A stretch of 64,000 bases of DNA from DAOSEK01 sp035363095 (GTDB lineage Archaea; Nanobdellota; Nanobdellia; Woesearchaeales; UBA119), in assembly GCA_035363095.1 (NCBI GenBank), contig DAOSEK010000006.1, positions 1 through 64,000 on the forward strand, in the 5' to 3' direction. Numbering within the stretch: the first letter of the stretch is position 1; each line of letters opens with the position of its first letter. Of the stretch, positions 44,064-54,990 are shown piece by piece. Below the pieces are notes generated by a model that was not told the origin of the DNA, searched no databases, and saw nothing but the letters and a program-made list of their open reading frames with translations. Made by a program: the position numbers and the translations under genes.

Positions 44064-47000
44064 ATGATGAAGAATAATAATTTGATTTTAGTTATTGCTA
44101 TTCTTGCGTTTATTTTTATGTATCTTCTTATACCCCTAGGGGCATCTCAGGATCATACTTGTAATTCTAATTTGGAGTGTGGGCCTCATGCTTGGTGCTA
44201 CACAATTACAAACACTTGCTATTGTATTGGAACATATATGAATTGTGATAACCATTGGAATAATGGTTGCGAAGTGATTTCTTCTGATTTCAACTGTGGG
44301 GTGTGTGATGTAAGCTGTGGTGGTTCAGGCATCACTGCTGCACACTGCGACATAAACATGGTCCCTCCTACTTGCATATGTGTTTCTCCTGATCATCAAT
44401 GGGCAGGTGATGGTAAAGGTTGTGCGCCTAAAGAACAAACTTGTTATGATAGTGATGGCGGGAAAAATTACGCTGTGAAAGGAACAACCACTTGGGGAAC
44501 AATTACAAAAACTGATAGTTGTGAGCCAAATAATGTTTTAAAAGAATGGTACTGTGAAAATAATCAGGTTGTTTCTGAGTTACATCCTTGTGGTATAGGA
44601 TACGTTTGTGATTATGGAATTTGTAAGCAAGCAGAGCCTAATCCCACTCCCAGTCCAAGCCCCACTCCCACTCCTAGTCCAAGCCCCACTCCAGAAATAT
44701 GTATTCCTGATTTTTCCTGTAATGGAAGAGAATGTGGATCTAACGGATGCGATAGTTGTGGCAACTGCGTATCAAGTGATGGAAAAAGTATTGGTGTTTG
44801 TGATGATAAATTAGGTATTTGTTATCTTCAAAGTTGTGGATTTTCAAGCTACAAAATAGATAGACCAACTGAAACCTGCGATGTAACTCAAGTTGGAAGG
44901 TATCAGTTTTTTCCAGAGAGTTTCGAGTTGGCTTGTAAAAGAAATACAGGTTATTTTGGGGTGCTAAAAAAATGTGACCCTTATAAATGCAGTGTTCCTT
45001 CTAACGTATGTGAATATAGCACTTCTTTAGGTTTAAATAGCTATCTTGATTTTGTTGAGAATGTTTGTTATAATGGGATTACCAAAATTAAAGGGGTGTG
45101 CAAAGATAAAAAAGAACCTAACTGCAATGGGGGAGTAGGTGGTGCATTATATAAGGATGTAATTTATTATTCTCCATCAGTAGTTGATAATAATCATTAC
45201 AAAGACAAAAGGGAGATATATTTTGCCCAAAGCAAAAAATTCGATAAATCCCAAGGCGATGGAAATGCTTATGTTTCAGATGAGCTTATTGATTATTTTG
45301 TAAGAGAGGTAGTGCTTAGAATAACAGGAGTTGATGGCGCTTATAATTTCCATGAAAAGTTTGGATTCCTTCCTCAGGACTTATTTGATGATATATTATT
45401 TTCTAACTGCGCTTACAGAGGGATTTGGATTGGGGATGGTTGCGATGGTTCTGCACCAAACGATATCTCAATGTATTCAGTATGTCCGAAAATAAAGGAT
45501 AAACAAGGTACGGAATATTCAATATGTGCTTTTGATTTAAGTGGTTCTCCTTCGTTTAGTTTTGAAAAACAAAATCCTAGATGTACGGCGGTTCTAAGGA
45601 CAGACGGGTTTAAAAATACTGAGAAATTAACTTTTTATAATGAATATTGTTCTGAAGGTTCGGCAAGCAAAAAATATGTAGATTGGTTTGGTGTTTCGGA
45701 TGGTACTATCTGTGGTGAAAAAAACGGCAAGGCATTATTTTGCGATGCAGGAAATTGTGTAGAGTTTAAATCAACTTGTCAAAACAATGAATTAGATAAC
45801 GGCGAATTATGCGATTATGATGGATCTGGAAAAGCACTTTTCATATCCCCTTTAAATATTGACAATTCTTGTGCTAATAACCCTAGTTTAAATAAAGGCG
45901 AATCTCCTTGGGTTAGTGGGGATATTGGCTGTATAAAAGAGACATGTGGACTTGATTTTAGCAAATGCAATAGCCAAGCCGACCTTTGTGGGGATGGAAT
46001 TAAGCAGGATTTTGAGGAATGCGATGGGTCTGATTTTGGAAACTTAAAGAATTGCGAAGACCTTGATAAGAAATTTGGAAGTGGCAACCTTTTGTGTAAA
46101 ACTGATTGTACAATTGATAAGAACGCTTGTGTTGAGAAGCCAAAGAATGAAACACTATTTTGTTCTGATGGAATCAATAATGACGATTACTTTGATAACG
46201 CTTCAGACTGTCTTGATGGAAACATAAGCACTTGTACAGATTGCCAAGATAGAGATTGTAACAAAATAGGATATTGTGAATTTCAGATAGAAATATCTTG
46301 TATGGATGGAATTGATAATGACCAAGATGGTAAAATAGATGAGGAAGATAGTGATTGCATAGAACTATTTGATTGGAATAATAATAAGGGTTATTGTTCT
46401 ATTTATTATAATGATGATAACCAAAAGAAAGCTTGTTATATTAAAACTGGACATGAATGCGTTAAAAACGGAAATAAAAGAGGAGATTTTATATGCAATG
46501 ATGGAGAATGGGTATCAACAAAACTATTGGCAGTAAACGACCTTCTTTTGAATTTTCCAAATGCGCCAAATGATTATTACATACTTCATTGCGGAAACCC
46601 TAAAGAGGTCTTTAACCGAGTCAATTATAATACTCAGGATTTCAAAAATGTTGATAATATGCTTACAAGCTGCACTGATTTTGCTTGCGCTTACAAAAAT
46701 GATAAAAATGATAGCGCAATACTTCTAGCAATAAGCGCTCAGTGCAAGCCAACAGAAAATTCTTGGGCATATAAGGATTTTTTCCCATCATATATTTTTA
46801 CAAAGACCCCGCCAGAATCTGATTGGTTCAATACTTCGGGATACGAGAAGATACCTCCATTACAAGGTTACAACCTCTTTTTAAATGGGGATTCAAACTT
46901 TTTGGTTTACTCAAACAAGGAATTATTCAACCCAAGTTTAAATACACAATTAGCATCATCAGCAATGAATGGATTTAGTATAATTTCAAATAACGATTTT

Positions 47001-47291
47001 AAGAATTCAAAAAGTTTTGATTCTTTTTTCATTTACCAAATGGCTAGTGCAAAATCAATGGGTAAAAGATTAAATGTTAATGCATCTTTTTATGCAGGGG
47101 TTGTTTTCCAAGGGATGGATATCACAACGATTTGTGAAACACTAAAAGCAAAATACCAAGATAACTCACTTTGCATATCAAGCCAAAACGCAGGGTATAT
47201 CTTTTCAACATCAAGTGATTCTAATCAGGAGATATACAAAAAACATTGGCCTGAATATAGTTTGATGGTGTTTAATAGCTTTTTTACATAG
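44064..47291 (+). CDS. Giant secreted Cys-rich protein with Pro/Ser/Thr linker
   Basis: A 1075-residue protein starting with a signal peptide or anchor (residues about 6-28, LILVIAILAFIFMYLLIPLG). EGF-like Cys-rich modules (about 32-100) are followed by a (P-T/S)n linker (about 194-213), further Cys-rich sequence, and Ca-binding motifs of the DGIDNDQDGKIDEEDSD type (about 750). The last ~220 residues have few cysteines and are beta-rich. It opens the cell-surface locus that continues with five pilin-like genes and a second giant protein. GGTGGTG before the ATG supports the start (44064 or 44067). Unknown function; adhesin or S-layer-associated role inferred. Confidence 0.85.
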   Translation: MMKNNNLILVIAILAFIFMYLLIPLGASQDHTCNSNLECGPHAWCYTITNTCYCIGTYMNCDNHWNNGCEVISSDFNCGVCDVSCGGSGITAAHCDINMVPPTCICVSPDHQWAGDGKGCAPKEQTCYDSDGGKNYAVKGTTTWGTITKTDSCEPNNVLKEWYCENNQVVSELHPCGIGYVCDYGICKQAEPNPTPSPSPTPTPSPSPTPEICIPDFSCNGRECGSNGCDSCGNCVSSDGKSIGVCDDKLGICYLQSCGFSSYKIDRPTETCDVTQVGRYQFFPESFELACKRNTGYFGVLKKCDPYKCSVPSNVCEYSTSLGLNSYLDFVENVCYNGITKIKGVCKDKKEPNCNGGVGGALYKDVIYYSPSVVDNNHYKDKREIYFAQSKKFDKSQGDGNAYVSDELIDYFVREVVLRITGVDGAYNFHEKFGFLPQDLFDDILFSNCAYRGIWIGDGCDGSAPNDISMYSVCPKIKDKQGTEYSICAFDLSGSPSFSFEKQNPRCTAVLRTDGFKNTEKLTFYNEYCSEGSASKKYVDWFGVSDGTICGEKNGKALFCDAGNCVEFKSTCQNNELDNGELCDYDGSGKALFISPLNIDNSCANNPSLNKGESPWVSGDIGCIKETCGLDFSKCNSQADLCGDGIKQDFEECDGSDFGNLKNCEDLDKKFGSGNLLCKTDCTIDKNACVEKPKNETLFCSDGINNDDYFDNASDCLDGNISTCTDCQDRDCNKIGYCEFQIEISCMDGIDNDQDGKIDEEDSDCIELFDWNNNKGYCSIYYNDDNQKKACYIKTGHECVKNGNKRGDFICNDGEWVSTKLLAVNDLLLNFPNAPNDYYILHCGNPKEVFNRVNYNTQDFKNVDNMLTSCTDFACAYKNDKNDSAILLAISAQCKPTENSWAYKDFFPSYIFTKTPPESDWFNTSGYEKIPPLQGYNLFLNGDSNFLVYSNKELFNPSLNTQLASSAMNGFSIISNNDFKNSKSFDSFFIYQMASAKSMGKRLNVNASFYAGVVFQGMDITTICETLKAKYQDNSLCISSQNAGYIFSTSSDSNQEIYKKHWPEYSLMVFNSFFT

Positions 47292-47348
47292 GTTTTGTTT
47301 TTTTCTATTTTTTCAAATAAAAATTTAAATAATATTTGATGATACAAG

Positions 47349-48701
47349 ATGCTAAAAAGAGGTCAGGTTACTGCTTTTGTGATTTTAGGGGTAATATTGG
47401 TTTTTACTATTTTTCTTGGTGTACTAATCATGCAAAATTCAAAACCTATTACAACTGATTCTAAAATAGATGATGCGCTTGTTTTAAGAGAGATTAAAAC
47501 CTGTCTTGACTCCAAACTTAAATACTCAATTCTAACCTCAGGAAAACAAACAGGGTTACTTTATAATTTTCAAGGTGGCGAAAATAAACTACAAGGAATA
47601 AATCTAAATTACAATGACCAATATTATATACCTTACTCGCTTCCTTATATCGAGCCAAGAATTTTTTATGAATCAAATCTTTATTTTCCCTATATTTGTC
47701 CAGGTACTCCTAAAACAGAACAGAGGGAAAATTTTATTGGATTATATCCTTTTGATGATTCGAATAATTTAGTTCTTAAAAATGGGTGTATTAGGTCAAA
47801 TAAGACTTCAATTATAATAAATCTTGCTGATATTGATAGTGAAATGTCTAGGCGTTCTTTTCAAACTAATATATTTCATTATATTAATAGTACCCTTGAA
47901 GAGTGTTATGATATTGATTCAAAGATATATCCATACTCTTTACAATCTGATGAAAATGCAAAAGTTGAGTTAATTTTCTCAAAGAATGATGTGATTTTGA
48001 AAGTTAAAAGGGCCTTAAAATTAACAAAGGATTCAAAACTTGTAAAGACGATAACTGCACCAATCGAAATAAATGGAAAAATAAGGCTTAGAGAACATTA
48101 CGAGTTTTTAAAAGAGGTTATGGAAAAAGAGATTTCTGATGCAAGTTTTAATCCTATAGAGCATTCAAGAGATGGTTTTGTGGTAAATATTTTTAGAAAT
48201 GCGTCTAATAATGATGATGTTATTTCTATTAAGGATATTCAAAGCTATATTGATGGAGAGAAATTTGAGATCTATGTAGCAAAAAAAAACAATTATCCGA
48301 TAATTTCTTATTCTCCAAGCAAAGTATTTTTTCCACAATTAAACAACCCCGATAACTTAAATCCATTTTATGAACCTTTGGCCATTAATTTAAGTACAAT
48401 ATTGGTTAATAAATTGATTTCAGATTATAACGACGATAATCCTGCCAATAGGTTGCAAGGTTATCCTGATGATGAGGCAACTTTTTCAAATAATTTAGAA
48501 GATTTTAGGAAATATATGATATATTGGATACATAACAGTAGTAATCTTTTTGAGGTTTTTGATAGAGAAGAAGATAGATTAAGTGTTACAAACAAAACAA
48601 ATTTCACAAGTTTTGGGAATCTTTTTGAGGTAAACATAACAGCATGTGATGAGGAGCCACTTTGTGTCAGTCAAAGATTTTTGTTTAATGTGACAAAGTG
48701 A
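47349..48701 (+). CDS. Pilin-like surface protein 1
   Basis: A 450-residue protein beginning MLKRGQVTAFVILGVILVFT, i.e. a very short basic leader, K-R-G, then Gln and a hydrophobic helix. This matches class III (type IV pilin/archaellin-type) signals with probable cleavage between Gly5 and Gln6. The rest is a large beta-rich extracellular domain with conserved Cys pairs. Proteins of this type are frequent in DPANN genomes and usually annotated only as hypothetical. A TATA box (ATTTAAATAATA) about 25 nt before the ATG suggests its own leaderless mRNA. Confidence 0.75.
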   Translation: MLKRGQVTAFVILGVILVFTIFLGVLIMQNSKPITTDSKIDDALVLREIKTCLDSKLKYSILTSGKQTGLLYNFQGGENKLQGINLNYNDQYYIPYSLPYIEPRIFYESNLYFPYICPGTPKTEQRENFIGLYPFDDSNNLVLKNGCIRSNKTSIIINLADIDSEMSRRSFQTNIFHYINSTLEECYDIDSKIYPYSLQSDENAKVELIFSKNDVILKVKRALKLTKDSKLVKTITAPIEINGKIRLREHYEFLKEVMEKEISDASFNPIEHSRDGFVVNIFRNASNNDDVISIKDIQSYIDGEKFEIYVAKKNNYPIISYSPSKVFFPQLNNPDNLNPFYEPLAINLSTILVNKLISDYNDDNPANRLQGYPDDEATFSNNLEDFRKYMIYWIHNSSNLFEVFDREEDRLSVTNKTNFTSFGNLFEVNITACDEEPLCVSQRFLFNVTK

Positions 48702-48780
48702 TAACGATAAAGTCCCATAATGGCAATATTTGAATCTTTTTTCAGTGATTTTTTCAATTGTTTTTTTATATTAAAAGAAT

Positions 48781-48818
48781 ATAGGCAAAGGAGAACATAG
48801 GCAAAGGAGAACATAGGT
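48781..48818. repeat. Short direct repeat upstream of the 1890-residue gene
   Basis: ATAGGCAAAGGAGAAC occurs twice in tandem (16-18-bp period). The promoter of the next gene follows: AAATATATAAATA at about 48895-48907, and AGGAGAGGA before ATG 48930. Confidence 0.7.
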
Positions 48819-48929
48819 TATATAGTGCATGATTTATTTCGAATCAATTGAATTCATAATTCATATTGAAGGGTTTGTGAGAAGTGCTTTAGAAAAATAT
48901 ATAAATACTGCAATCAGGAGAGGACATAG

Positions 48930-51900
48930 ATGAAAGCTATTTTTAATAAAATTGGGTTGTTGGTGGTTTTTGGTGTAATGATTTTATTGTTTAGTGAGCT
49001 TGTTTTTTCTGCATGTTGCATAAATCCTGATAGTGATTATGTGTGCAGGGCATATACCTCTCCAAATGTTGATATTACTGCACAGGATTGTTGCGGTGAT
49101 GATTTGGAATGCATTGCAAATTTCTTTGATCAAAATGATAAAAATTGCGAGGTTGCAAAAGAACAGGGTTTTTGTGATCAGGTGTGCTGTTGTATTGATT
49201 ATTATACTCAGATTCAAACAATGTATCAGATAGTATGCCTATCAAAGATTTTTGAAACGCATGATGAAACTTTCTTTACAGATGAACAGATTGAAAATAT
49301 TTTAAAAATGAGAATTCTTGAACCTGCAGATAATTGTTTGGATCAATGCAACATTAAGGCACTACCTTCTCCAAGTCCCTCTCAAACGATTTCTCCTCAA
49401 GGAGAGGTTATACTTAATAATTTTGATGTGGATACAATAGATTCTAAAAGAAAAATAGCTATCACTTGGAATCTACAAATCCCTTTTGATTTTCAATTGG
49501 TTTCTCTTAATATAAACAAATGTGAGACAAGTGGAAGGAATAATGAATGCTTAAATGAAGTGAACAAGTTTCCTGTTGCTAATGTTGGTTTTTATGAGGA
49601 TTCATCAGTTTCATTTGGGAAATGCTATTCTTATTATCTCTCAATAGATTATAAGGATTCAACTGGAGCTTCAAAAACAAAGGTGTTTAGCCAAAAGGCA
49701 AATGATTGCGTTGGAAGTGCAATATGTGAAAACAAAAAACTTTTTAGTATTTTTTGCCAAGAGGATAAAATATTTAGTTGTGAGGCAGATAATACCTTAA
49801 TAAACCATAACAAAAAATGCAATTTAGAAGCTTCTTTTTGTTCTGATTCTTCTGGAAGATTAGGAATGTATAGTGCAAGTTGCGATACTCAACAAAATGA
49901 GTATTATTGTTATGCTGATAAAGCACCTAGTGGAATTAAATACTGTTATGATTGTTCAATAAATAATAAATTCATTGAATGTTATGATTACAAATCAAAA
50001 ACAGCTTGTGAGAAAGACAATTGCAACGTTGGATCTAGCGGGTGTACATGGAAACCTTTGGCAAGTGGTCTAGGAATAGATTTAGGCGTTTGTGTTGATT
50101 CCAATAAAGACAATTGTAATTATTGCGGAAACCTTTTTGCAACAATAGTACCTTCATCAAAAGAGCCTAATGCAGGGAATTCATTACTATTTTCTAAATG
50201 CAATGATAAATTATTAAGCCTACTATCAGTTGATGGTTTTACGTGCGCTAAAACAAATTATTGCTTTCAAAATAATATTAAAACATGTGCAGATTATAAG
50301 GATGAATATCGTTGCACTGCCGATGAATGCAGTTTAAATGCAAATTGTATTTGGTTAAATAATCTATGTGGAAAGGATTTAGATGACGATCAAAAACATG
50401 ATTGTGAAGGGCTAACAGGAGAAGCACTTGCCGAATGTGAAGGGGACATATATCCCCCAAACTCAAACATTTTTGTTGTGGGGTCAAAGAATAATCTATT
50501 TGGTATGAATCTTTCATTCTCGGTTAAAGATAGGGCTGGTTTGGATAATACTCCTAAGGATATAAGTGATTTTAGAAGTCAAGGATACAGTTTATATCTT
50601 TGTGCACAAGAACAAAATAGTGCAGGGAATTCACTACCTTTGTGTATGGGACAATCGCCTAGCATTTCTTCAAAGGGAATAAATTATCAGGGTGGTTACA
50701 TAAGTAACATTATGCCGTTAGTAGCCCAAGGTTATTTTGAATATGGAAAAAACAACAAAATAAAATATTATGCTTTAGACCCTGCTGGAAATTATCAAAC
50801 GAAATACAATGAGTTGGTAGTAGATTTGACAGGTGTTGAAACCTGCAAGTCTGATTTTGATTGCGGATATAAGGGTATTTGTTCAGGTGTTAAAAGGTCG
50901 TGTCAAGGTAATGTGTTTGTAAATACATGTGAGGGCGCACTTGAGTCATTTAAAAAAGATCCATTGTCAGGATACGAAGCTATTGAGGAAAGTTGTGATG
51001 GGCTTGATAATAATTGCGATGGCGTAGTTGATGAGGAACTTGCAAAAATCTGCTATTTAGATGAAGATGGGGATGGGCAGGGCGATCCTTTAAAAGTGAT
51101 GACTTATTGTAATATAGAAGACAAACCTCAAAATTGCATTTCTTTAGATGATTCGTGTAAGGCCAATTCTGATTGTAATGATACTAACCCATTAGTTTAT
51201 TATGGTGCATATGAAGGTCCAAAAGATAACTCCTGTTTTGATGGTATAGATAATGATTGTGATGGGTATGCTGATAAAGCAGATTCCAAATGTCCTTCCT
51301 TTGATTGTAATTGTGGTGACCCTTTGTATGGTGCACCTAACAATTGTGCTGATTTTGATGGAGACTTAGTAGGTTGTACTTGTTTTTGTGATAATGATGT
51401 AAGTTGCAATTGTGGTCCTGACCATTTTGATAATGATATAGATGGAGATGGAATTCCAAACTGGTTAGATATTGAGCCTTTAACTCCAAAGCGTTGTAGG
51501 GGCAATCATCCTGTAAATGCGCCAAATAACCCTTTCATAGACTTAAGAGGCAAGGCACTTGATACGGATGGAGATGGTGTTTGCGATGCTGCAGATAAAT
51601 GTCCTAACACTATCCCTGGTTGCGCTGTGGAAACCAATTTGAGTCATCCAAGGGCCGGTTGTCCTAAAGATTGTACAGATTTTGGTTCTATATGTTCGTT
51701 TGATCCTGACTGTTTCTCATGTCAAAGCTGTCCTGAATGTGGAGGTGGCAATCCAAATTATTGTACAAGACTTATTTGTGAGAATGCCTGTGGAGAGGAT
51801 CAATGCTGTATTTTTAATAGAACTATGATTTCTGTTGGAAACATTGAATTTGGATATTGTTATAACGGAAGTATCTTTAAAGGTCAGTATTGTAGTAATA

Positions 51901-54602
51901 ATAAAAAAGATGATTTTGTACGTGAAACAGATGTTGATTGTGGAGGATGTGTGTGCGATCCTTGTTCTGTTGGGAAGGAGTGTATTGAAGATAGTGATTG
52001 TATTACTGGCTTTTGCAATGAAGGCAAGTGTGATAACAAGACCTATTGGGAAGAGATGTGCAATAACAAAAAATTTGATGCCACTTTTGAGTCCGATGTT
52101 GATTGTGGCGGAATCTGTCTTAAGTTTAACAAGAGTTGTCTTTCAGGCAAAAACTGCACGAATAATTCGGATTGCTTATCAGGTATATGCCAAAATAATA
52201 CTTGCGTTAGTAGTGATTATCTAAAATCTTTATGCACAAACCTTAAGAAAGACTCCTTAAATCAAGAAACAGATATTGATTGTGGCGGTCCTTATTGTGA
52301 AAGGTGTGCTTTGAATAAAACTTGTAAGGTAGACCCTGATTGTTTATCAGGCAAATGCTTTAATGGAACTTGTAAGACTAATGAACTTGTTACATGCTAT
52401 TTTGATTTTGATGGAGACGGGTATGGAAATTCATCAAGGTCTGCAACATATTGGCTTTTGAATGAAACCCCTCCTACAATTGGAAATGTCAAATGTGTTC
52501 TGAAAGGGGGGGATTGTAATGATAATAGCACTCATATTAATCCAGGTGTTAATGAAAGCTACAAAACTCTTGTTAATGGCGTAGCAGGTGGGCTTTGTTT
52601 TGATGGTATAGATAATGATTGTGATGGAAAAATAGATTTAGCGGACCCTGGATGTCCAATATATCCTTGTAACTGTGGTATAGAAGGAGTGCCAAACGAT
52701 TGTGCTGATTTTGATTCGGATTTGCTTGACTGCGATTGTTTTTGTTCAAATAAGCCAGGATATGACCCTGATTGCAGGTGTGGTCCTGATAGATTTGATA
52801 ATGATAAAGATGGCGATGGGATTATCAACCATTTGGATAAACAAGCATTTACATCCGTAGAGTGCAGTGGAGGCAATAATCGTTGGGTTGCAAAATATGT
52901 ATCTGCTGATGGAATTGCAATTGATAGTGATAATGATGGTGTTTGTGATGCAATTGATATGTGCAAAAGTACTCCTTTAGGGTGTGTTGTAGATAAGAAC
53001 GCTTCAAACCTATACCCTGGATGTCCTTTAAGTTGTGAAGGATATCCAATTAGTGTTTGTTCAGGAGATGAGTTCTGCGCAAGATGTAGTAAATGTGCTG
53101 ATTGTGGCAGAGGCATACTCGAGATGTGTACTGAGCAGGTCTGCAGTTCTTGTGGCAATTGCGTTTTCACAGCAGTAAATTCCACAGATCAATACACCTA
53201 TGGAAACTGTACAAAGAAGGTTGAGAAAAACATAACTGATGCTTGTAAAAACAATATTAAGGATAACTATGAAACTGATATTGATTGTGGAGGAGAATAT
53301 TGTGATAAATGCGAACTAAACAAAACTTGTAAGCTAAATACTGATTGTAAATCGGGTGCTTGCAGTACCGCATTGGGTAAATGTATCGAAAATACAATTA
53401 CGCCAAAAGAAGAAACATTACAACAAAAATGCGCAAATGGGAAACATGATTCTCAGGAATCTGATGTTGATTGCGGTGGAGATTGTGCGGATTTGGGAAA
53501 CAAATGCGCTGTTGGAAAAATATGTTTTAATGACAAAGACTGCGCTCAAGGTGAATGTTTATATAATCCATCACTACTTAAAAAAGTGTGCACGGTTAAA
53601 TCTTGTACGCCTACTGGTAATAATTGTGGTGGAGATTGTCCTGCTAAATGCATAAATGGAGATAATTGCATGCGCGCAAGTGATTGTATGAGTAGTTATT
53701 GTTCATCCAGTGGTAAATGCGAGAGTAAACAACAAACCCTTCCAACACCTCCAGAAGATGAACAAAAGGGAGGAGCAGGATTCCTGATCTTTATTTTAGT
53801 GATACTTTTGATTGGTATTGGTGTTGTTGTATATTTCCTATTTTTTAATACAAGCTCAAACAAGAAAAAATCCGATGGATCAAGTTATCAAGGGAGTATG
53901 ACCTCTTCAACTTCAAAATCGCAACAACCTTTCAAAGGACAAGGAATGAGAAGTATGGGCCCTGGTCCTTTGTCAAGTGCGATGAGACCACCAATTAAAA
54001 AAGAGTCATCTCTAAAAGGAAATGATGTGTTTTCAGCATTTGAAGAAAAAGATGCTAGTCAAAAAAATCTAAATGAACAAGGTCAAAATGAACAAGGGTT
54101 AAAATCGCAGGATTTAGGTGGCAAGGCCCAAGGCAGTTTAGGAAAATCTTATCCAAATAATCCAAAAATCGGTTGGCAAGAGCAGTCTGTTGCTGATAAA
54201 GAAGGCATAAAGGGTCAAGAAAATATAGAGCTAAAGAAGATAATCCCTACACCTACCCTTAAAGGTAGCGAGAATATATCCAAAAAAACAGAAAAGTATG
54301 ATAGCGAGAAACAAAAGGTAATAAATAAACTTGAAGGGGTTGTTGGAAAAGAAAATCCAAAACAAAAATTAGATGATTTTGAAAGGCTATCAAGCCTATC
54401 AACTGGTGAGGATGTTGAAACAAAAAACAGATTTGATTTAAAAAAATCTCCAAGCAAAAAGAGTGATGGCAGTAAAATAAAAAACATTAAAAGCCAAAGT
54501 AAACAAAAGGTCGCCATAAAATCAAGTACTTCAAAAAGCAAATCCTACTCAAAAGGGTCTTCTTCAAAAAAAAGTGTAGCAGGTTCAAAGTCTAAGAAAT
54601 GA
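48930..54602 (+). CDS. Giant Cys-rich surface protein with Ca-binding repeats and C-terminal anchor
   Basis: An 1890-residue protein, largest in the window. Signal peptide at residues 1-27 (LLVVFGVMILLFSELVFS). The ectodomain has well over 150 cysteines. It contains MopE/thrombospondin-3-type motifs (DGLDNNCDGVVDEE, DTDGDGVCDAADKCP), a ~420-residue duplication (two copies starting DGIDNDCDG at about 770 and 1225), and at least six ETDxDCGG modules of ~45 residues with the spacing C-x-x-CxxxKxCxxxxDCxSGxC. A membrane helix near residue 1620 (AGFLIFILVILLIGIGVVVY) is followed by a ~250-residue cytoplasmic tail rich in Ser, Lys and Gln. The topology suggests a long stalk linked to the cell interior. 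SD AGGAGAGGA. Role in adhesion is inferred. Confidence 0.85.
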   Translation: MKAIFNKIGLLVVFGVMILLFSELVFSACCINPDSDYVCRAYTSPNVDITAQDCCGDDLECIANFFDQNDKNCEVAKEQGFCDQVCCCIDYYTQIQTMYQIVCLSKIFETHDETFFTDEQIENILKMRILEPADNCLDQCNIKALPSPSPSQTISPQGEVILNNFDVDTIDSKRKIAITWNLQIPFDFQLVSLNINKCETSGRNNECLNEVNKFPVANVGFYEDSSVSFGKCYSYYLSIDYKDSTGASKTKVFSQKANDCVGSAICENKKLFSIFCQEDKIFSCEADNTLINHNKKCNLEASFCSDSSGRLGMYSASCDTQQNEYYCYADKAPSGIKYCYDCSINNKFIECYDYKSKTACEKDNCNVGSSGCTWKPLASGLGIDLGVCVDSNKDNCNYCGNLFATIVPSSKEPNAGNSLLFSKCNDKLLSLLSVDGFTCAKTNYCFQNNIKTCADYKDEYRCTADECSLNANCIWLNNLCGKDLDDDQKHDCEGLTGEALAECEGDIYPPNSNIFVVGSKNNLFGMNLSFSVKDRAGLDNTPKDISDFRSQGYSLYLCAQEQNSAGNSLPLCMGQSPSISSKGINYQGGYISNIMPLVAQGYFEYGKNNKIKYYALDPAGNYQTKYNELVVDLTGVETCKSDFDCGYKGICSGVKRSCQGNVFVNTCEGALESFKKDPLSGYEAIEESCDGLDNNCDGVVDEELAKICYLDEDGDGQGDPLKVMTYCNIEDKPQNCISLDDSCKANSDCNDTNPLVYYGAYEGPKDNSCFDGIDNDCDGYADKADSKCPSFDCNCGDPLYGAPNNCADFDGDLVGCTCFCDNDVSCNCGPDHFDNDIDGDGIPNWLDIEPLTPKRCRGNHPVNAPNNPFIDLRGKALDTDGDGVCDAADKCPNTIPGCAVETNLSHPRAGCPKDCTDFGSICSFDPDCFSCQSCPECGGGNPNYCTRLICENACGEDQCCIFNRTMISVGNIEFGYCYNGSIFKGQYCSNNKKDDFVRETDVDCGGCVCDPCSVGKECIEDSDCITGFCNEGKCDNKTYWEEMCNNKKFDATFESDVDCGGICLKFNKSCLSGKNCTNNSDCLSGICQNNTCVSSDYLKSLCTNLKKDSLNQETDIDCGGPYCERCALNKTCKVDPDCLSGKCFNGTCKTNELVTCYFDFDGDGYGNSSRSATYWLLNETPPTIGNVKCVLKGGDCNDNSTHINPGVNESYKTLVNGVAGGLCFDGIDNDCDGKIDLADPGCPIYPCNCGIEGVPNDCADFDSDLLDCDCFCSNKPGYDPDCRCGPDRFDNDKDGDGIINHLDKQAFTSVECSGGNNRWVAKYVSADGIAIDSDNDGVCDAIDMCKSTPLGCVVDKNASNLYPGCPLSCEGYPISVCSGDEFCARCSKCADCGRGILEMCTEQVCSSCGNCVFTAVNSTDQYTYGNCTKKVEKNITDACKNNIKDNYETDIDCGGEYCDKCELNKTCKLNTDCKSGACSTALGKCIENTITPKEETLQQKCANGKHDSQESDVDCGGDCADLGNKCAVGKICFNDKDCAQGECLYNPSLLKKVCTVKSCTPTGNNCGGDCPAKCINGDNCMRASDCMSSYCSSSGKCESKQQTLPTPPEDEQKGGAGFLIFILVILLIGIGVVVYFLFFNTSSNKKKSDGSSYQGSMTSSTSKSQQPFKGQGMRSMGPGPLSSAMRPPIKKESSLKGNDVFSAFEEKDASQKNLNEQGQNEQGLKSQDLGGKAQGSLGKSYPNNPKIGWQEQSVADKEGIKGQENIELKKIIPTPTLKGSENISKKTEKYDSEKQKVINKLEGVVGKENPKQKLDDFERLSSLSTGEDVETKNRFDLKKSPSKKSDGSKIKNIKSQSKQKVAIKSSTSKSKSYSKGSSSKKSVAGSKSKK

Positions 54603-54990
54603 AATATTATTACAAATAATCTAAAGGCATGATTAGACTATTAAAATATTTTACAGATATTTTACAGATATTTTACATATATTTTATTTGACAAAGATTT
54701 GAACGCATGATTAAACTATTGCTGGACTAATAAACTAGTGCAAGATTAAACTAGTTCAAGATTGAGCTATCAAGTCATTGCAAGATTGTCTGAGTTTGAT
54801 CTTGAGATGTTTAAGATTGAGCTATTAAAAAATGTAACAAGGGATTTATTGCAAGATAAGGATATTAAGAATTTAGCAAAGGGTCCAATTTAAAACCTTG
54901 CGAGAGGATATTGTGAGGGCAAAACCTAAAACATATTTATTTATTTATTTATCAATATTTTTTTCAAAGTTGTAAACATTGGTGTAAATT
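54603..54990. other. Spacer with short imperfect repeats
   Basis: The 388-bp spacer contains TATTTTACAGA three times (54648-54680) and variants of CAAGATTGAGCTA four times (54731-54835). A 28-codon frame from ATG 54807 to TAA 54893 exists, without a good ribosome-binding site. A T-rich promoter region (ATTTATTTATTTATC) precedes the next gene. Confidence 0.5.
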
